From NCBI GenBank assembly GCA_027488715.1, contig JAIYBD010000015.1, forward strand, positions 1 to 9,027: a stretch of DNA of 9,027 bases. The letters run 5' to 3'. This DNA is from Bacteroidota bacterium (lineage in GTDB: Bacteria > Bacteroidota > Bacteroidia > UBA7662 > CANHCV01). The first letter of the stretch is position 1; each line of letters opens with the position of its first letter. This document shows, in pieces, positions 6,614-9,027 of this stretch. A model generated the notes under the pieces. That model was not told the DNA's origin. It worked only from the letters and a program-made list of their open reading frames with translations, and made no database searches. The position numbers and the translations under genes are program-made.

Positions 6614-7698
6614 TCTTTTTCCACCAATTTTTTTATTCGATCCATCACCGTAGCAGGTTTTAGGTACTGCATACACGACTTTCCTTGGGAACAAACTCCT
6701 GCATAGAAACAGGTACAATCGTGCTCAGGCTCAACAAGAAATCCATTTCCAAAAAGATCAAACTCATGCTTATTGAAAATGTTATTCATGAGCACAATTT
6801 TTTTCTGTAATCCCAATGCCAAGTGCATCGACATACTCACCTGCGTTACAACGACATCGCATTGATCCATCAAATTGATGTATTGCTGAAGAGAAAAGTG
6901 ACCCAAATACATGGCCCCGGTAAGCTTTTGTAACTCAACATTATTGGGATGTTCTTGTTCTCCACCCAAAAGCAAGGGCTGATACCCGGCAGCAACCAGT
7001 TGCTGGCACAAGACTACCCAATTTTCATTGTCCCACAAACGAGTTGGCCAACGGGCTCCAACACCCGTATTCAATCCAATGATGGGTTGGTCTATTTTTA
7101 AACTTGGCCATGTATACCCCTGATCACCATGATTATCAAGCAAATACTTCTCACCGGCATATTCCAAGCCACAAATGGCAAAAATTTCCTGACAATAACT
7201 GAGGGTATTTGATTTACTTACATCATCAAATAATCCGGTGTGGTATTTGTGGAAAGCCTTAGGATCGATCGGTTGAACCACATTGTTCTCAAGGATAAAA
7301 CCAAATTTTTGATCGGCAGAGATTCGTTTCAACAAGGAACCCGCCTCTTTGTCTTTGTCCAAATTGATGGCAACATCAAAATGGCATCCTTCCAAATACA
7401 CGATGGATTTTAAATCAAAGGGTAGAATTTCTTCGATTTCAGAAGATGGTAATATGGCTGGACTCAAGGTTAACCAGGTTATTTTACATCCGGGATAAAG
7501 TTCTCGCATTTTCGTTACCAAGGGCGTAGTGCGAATAACATCGCCTAAGGCTCCGAGCTTGATAATAAGGATACGTTGAGTAACGGGATCGTAATCGGCA
7601 CATTGACCACAATGAGCACCTGTTTTTTTATGAGGTTTACAAGGAAGGTCTCCGCGCAAGTGTCGGCAATCGGCATGGTAAAAATCGGGCTTATTCAC
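6610..7698 (-). CDS. Glycosyltransferase family 9 (heptosyltransferase-like), cysteine-rich
   Basis: A 362-residue GT-B glycosyltransferase of the ADP-heptose:LPS heptosyltransferase family. The N-terminal domain begins after residue 41 with RILIIKLGALGDVIRTTPL (42-60), the GT9 signature. The second domain shows IGLNTGVGARWPTRLW (207-222), LLLGG (242-246) and a donor-site stretch around 281-300 (DVVVTQVSMSMHLALGLQ). Unusually, a cysteine cluster precedes the fold (C11, C20, C30, C33) and a second lies at the C-terminus (C328, C330, C336, C342); together they could bind a metal or Fe-S cluster, which is inference. The sugar and acceptor are unknown; an LPS-core or other glycoconjugate acceptor is likely. 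The start is GTG: an in-frame TAA lies 12 bp upstream (7710-7708), and the next Met would remove the first cysteine cluster and the GT9 motif. It follows sixA by 17 bp, probably co-transcribed. Confidence 0.88.
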   Translation of the reverse strand: MNKPDFYHADCRHLRGDLPCKPHKKTGAHCGQCADYDPVTQRILIIKLGALGDVIRTTPLVTKMRELYPGCKITWLTLSPAILPSSEIEEILPFDLKSIVYLEGCHFDVAINLDKDKEAGSLLKRISADQKFGFILENNVVQPIDPKAFHKYHTGLFDDVSKSNTLSYCQEIFAICGLEYAGEKYLLDNHGDQGYTWPSLKIDQPIIGLNTGVGARWPTRLWDNENWVVLCQQLVAAGYQPLLLGGEQEHPNNVELQKLTGAMYLGHFSLQQYINLMDQCDVVVTQVSMSMHLALGLQKKIVLMNNIFNKHEFDLFGNGFLVEPEHDCTCFYAGVCSQGKSCMQYLKPATVMDRIKKLVEKD

Positions 7699-7715
7699 GA
7701 TGAAAATTTAAAAAA

Positions 7716-8204
7716 TTAGGGCTGAACGTACCAAAGGAATTCGGGTTCTTGTTGTGCCGCCTCCATCCACGAACGGGCTTCTGGGTATTGGAAGGCGGCT
7801 ATTCCTCCCGGTTGAAAGGACAATATGGGTGTTTGAGTACTCAACATACCCGCCAAATTTGAAATTCCCGGATTATGGGCAACGACTAACAAATGGTTAG
7901 AATCTGGGTTGGCCTCCATGATGCAAAAGAAAATTTGGTCGGGTGATGCATTTACCAAACGGGTTTCAAATTCAATAATTTCATGTTTCAAACCCATTCC
8001 ATGAACTAAAATTCCTGCTGTTTTTTGTGTGCGTTCGGTAGGTGAACACAATACCAAATCGAAAGAAATGGATTTATTGAGTAATATTTGAGCTTCATGA
8101 GCAATATCTGCTTCTCCCTTCTCCGATAATTTTCGAGCATAATCGGCTTGTCCCATTTCAGCAGAAAGGGCATGTCCATGTCGCATTAAATAGAGGGTTC
8201 TCAA
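7716..8204 (-). CDS. sixA: SixA-type phosphohistidine phosphatase (TTG start)
   Basis: A 162-residue histidine-phosphatase-superfamily protein of SixA size. Starting at TTG 8204 it reads MRTLYLMRHGHA, placing the catalytic RHG at 8-10 (His9) right after the first beta strand. CSPTERTQKTA (53-63) carries a conserved arginine, and VAHNPG (108-113) carries the second active-site histidine (His110). SixA in E. coli removes phosphate from histidine phosphotransfer proteins; the substrate here is unknown. A longer frame is open to an ATG at 8483, but its extra 93 residues look non-family and overlap the divergent PAP2 gene. The good promoter at 8219-8250 also puts the transcript start near 8214, so the short form is preferred. 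An ATG start exists only at the RHG itself and would cut off the first strand. The gene is first in a pair with the GT9 gene. Confidence 0.87.
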   Translation of the reverse strand: MRTLYLMRHGHALSAEMGQADYARKLSEKGEADIAHEAQILLNKSISFDLVLCSPTERTQKTAGILVHGMGLKHEIIEFETRLVNASPDQIFFCIMEANPDSNHLLVVAHNPGISNLAGMLSTQTPILSFQPGGIAAFQYPEARSWMEAAQQEPEFLWYVQP

Positions 8205-8218
8205 ATTCAGGTTTTGAA

Positions 8219-8250
8219 CAAAAGTAACTACATTTGCCTCAATGCACAAA
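8219..8250 (-). promoter_or_regulatory. Promoter of sixA-GT9 pair
   Basis: On the minus strand TTTG at 8250-8247, a 20-bp spacer and TACTTTTG at 8226-8219 match the Bacteroidota consensus exactly. The predicted start near 8214 leaves about 10 bases before the TTG start codon of sixA and excludes the longer upstream reading frame. The -33 box lies inside codons 2-3 of the divergent PAP2 gene. Confidence 0.7.
8229..8236 (+). promoter_or_regulatory. Putative -7 box of the PAP2 gene
   Basis: TACATTTG matches TAnnTTTG and ends 5 bp before the ATG at 8242, but no convincing TTTG lies at the expected upstream distance. If used, the transcript would begin at or next to the ATG (leaderless or nearly so). 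It sits 2 bp from the oppositely oriented sixA -7 box. A chance match in AT-rich DNA is possible. Confidence 0.4.
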
Positions 8251-8850
8251 AAAAGCGTTTCAATTTTCTTGATCGTTTGGTTTTCCATCTGGATCGTCGC
8301 CTTGTTGATATGGGGAAATGAGCATGTTTTCTTGTTTTTCAACCAGCTCTTCTCCCCTATTCCACTCCTTTGGAAATGGATTACATTTTTGGGAGAAGGT
8401 TGGCTCATCGGAATGCTTGCCGTAATAATCATGTTTTGGAAAGGATGGAGAGTTGGATTATTCATTGGGCTTGGTCCTAGCATCGCCGGATTGGTAGGTC
8501 AGTTTTTCAAAAGAGTGATCTTCCCCCATAGCGATCGCCCCAAATTATTCTTCGAAAAATTACATCAAACCATCCAATTGCCCCAAGATTTGGAAGTTCA
8601 TTTGCACCATTCATTTCCATCGGGCCACACCATTGGAGCATTTGCTTTTTTTTATCTCCTTAGTTCTTTAACCCCTTCAAAAACAGGCCATTTCATTTGC
8701 TTAATTCTAGCGACATTGGTTGGTTTTTCTCGCATTTTTCTTGCTCAACATTTCCCTGTAGATGTTGTGGTGGGTTCGTTGATTGGGATTTTGGTGGCTG
8801 AAATTTGGACGAGGTTGATCCCACAAAAATGGGTTGTGAACAACGCGTGA
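8242..8850 (+). CDS. PAP2-family membrane phosphatase
   Basis: A 202-residue integral membrane protein of the type 2 phosphatidic acid phosphatase superfamily, with several hydrophobic segments (about 5-25, 56-66, 71-88, 131-142, 150-162, 172-188). The three catalytic motifs are present: K90...R99-P100 (with eight rather than the classical six residues between K and RP), PSGH at 126-129, and SRIFLAQHFPVD at 163-174, giving the SRx5Hx3D pattern with nucleophile-type His170. Family members dephosphorylate lipid phosphates such as undecaprenyl pyrophosphate, phosphatidate or lipid A phosphates on the outer face of the inner membrane; which substrate applies here cannot be decided. The ATG start keeps the first membrane segment. 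The gene is divergent from sixA across 37 bp and lies 48 bp before the transketolase gene. Confidence 0.9.
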   Translation: MHKKSVSIFLIVWFSIWIVALLIWGNEHVFLFFNQLFSPIPLLWKWITFLGEGWLIGMLAVIIMFWKGWRVGLFIGLGPSIAGLVGQFFKRVIFPHSDRPKLFFEKLHQTIQLPQDLEVHLHHSFPSGHTIGAFAFFYLLSSLTPSKTGHFICLILATLVGFSRIFLAQHFPVDVVVGSLIGILVAEIWTRLIPQKWVVNNA

Positions 8851-8872
8851 AAAGGAAAAAAACTTTTCCCAC

Positions 8873-8880
8873 TACCTTTG
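8873..8880 (+). promoter_or_regulatory. Putative -7 box of the transketolase gene
   Basis: TACCTTTG matches TAnnTTTG and ends 18 bp before the ATG at 8899, which would give a leader of about 14 bases, similar to the other promoters here. No TTTG is found about 20 bp upstream, so the -33 half is unsupported. Confidence 0.45.
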
Positions 8881-8898
8881 TAAAAAATTCCCCATTTC

Positions 8899-9027
8899 AT
8901 GTCGAATAACATCGATTCCCAAGTGATCAATGAAGTAAAAGGATTGATCATGGACGCTACCCACAGCGCCAATTCCGGACACCCAGGAGGAGCATTCTCA
9001 TCTGCCGATTTCGTGACTATCCTTCAC
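8899..9027 (+). CDS. Transketolase, N-terminal part (3' end outside window)
   Basis: Only the first 43 codons are present; the frame runs open to the right edge. The translation contains INEVKGLIMDATHSANSGHPGG, where SGHPGG is the N-terminal transketolase signature whose histidine takes part in thiamine-diphosphate chemistry, followed by AFSSADFVTILH. The enzyme transfers two-carbon ketol units in the non-oxidative pentose phosphate pathway in the cytosol. From this fragment I cannot say whether the gene encodes a full-length enzyme or the N-terminal subunit of a split form. The ATG is the only upstream start and is preceded by a plausible promoter box. The PAP2 gene ends 48 bp before it with no clear terminator between. 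Confidence 0.85.
   Translation, partial: MSNNIDSQVINEVKGLIMDATHSANSGHPGGAFSSADFVTILH

Noticed and set aside
8205..8483. 93-residue N-terminal extension of the sixA frame from ATG 8483
   Set aside because: It lies antisense to the PAP2 coding region, precedes the predicted sixA transcription start, and has no match to the histidine-phosphatase fold.
8847..8872. Imperfect inverted repeat (GTGAAAAG ... CTTTTCCCAC) after the PAP2 gene as a terminator or operator
   Set aside because: The stem needs a bulge, is A/T-rich, overlaps the stop codon and is not followed by a T-tract; it is too weak to call.

Overview
The window looks like ordinary, very compact chromosomal DNA from a member of the Bacteroidota. 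Three things support this. The envelope genes (a DUF6029-like beta-barrel and an Omp28-like lipoprotein) belong to families typical of that phylum. Five matches to the phylum's TAnnTTTG -7 promoter box lie just upstream of gene starts. The minus-strand genes lack Shine-Dalgarno sequences. I cannot assign a genus, and I see no insertion sequence, phage, CRISPR or integron structure.

Layout. The window opens inside a plus-strand gene for a multi-pass membrane protein of the so-called Gcr/SpecificRecomb family (3-1397). It converges, 3 bp apart, on a minus-strand cluster read right to left: serS (6406-5132), a DUF6029-like outer-membrane protein (5135-3486), an Omp28-like lipoprotein (3484-2633) and a geranylgeranyl-reductase-type flavoprotein (2636-1401). 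Its junctions are a 4-bp ATGA overlap, a 1-bp gap and another ATGA overlap, so it should be one translationally coupled operon. Upstream lie a tRNA-Pro(UGG) gene with its own promoter and a UUCG-capped intrinsic terminator, then a second minus-strand pair: a SixA-type histidine phosphatase (TTG start, 8204) and a family 9 glycosyltransferase with two cysteine clusters (GTG start, 7698). A divergent plus-strand PAP2 phosphatase (8242-8850) and the first 43 codons of a transketolase (8899 to the edge) close the window.

How the parts work together. The serS operon joins a housekeeping synthetase to three envelope or lipid genes. The Omp28-like lipoprotein carries a CxxC motif, and the barrel encoded next to it has exactly two cysteines in a CX4C motif; a redox or assembly relationship is possible but is inference. 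The GT9 and PAP2 genes suggest glycoconjugate and lipid-phosphate work, but with no surrounding LPS cluster. Promoters here are packed into neighbouring genes: the serS -33 box sits at the end of the tRNA terminator's T-tract, the tRNA promoter overlaps the GT9 stop codon, and the sixA promoter overlaps the first codons of the PAP2 gene. No clearly new system is visible; the most worthwhile leads are the DUF6029/Omp28 pair, the cysteine-rich GT9 and the misnamed membrane recombinase family.
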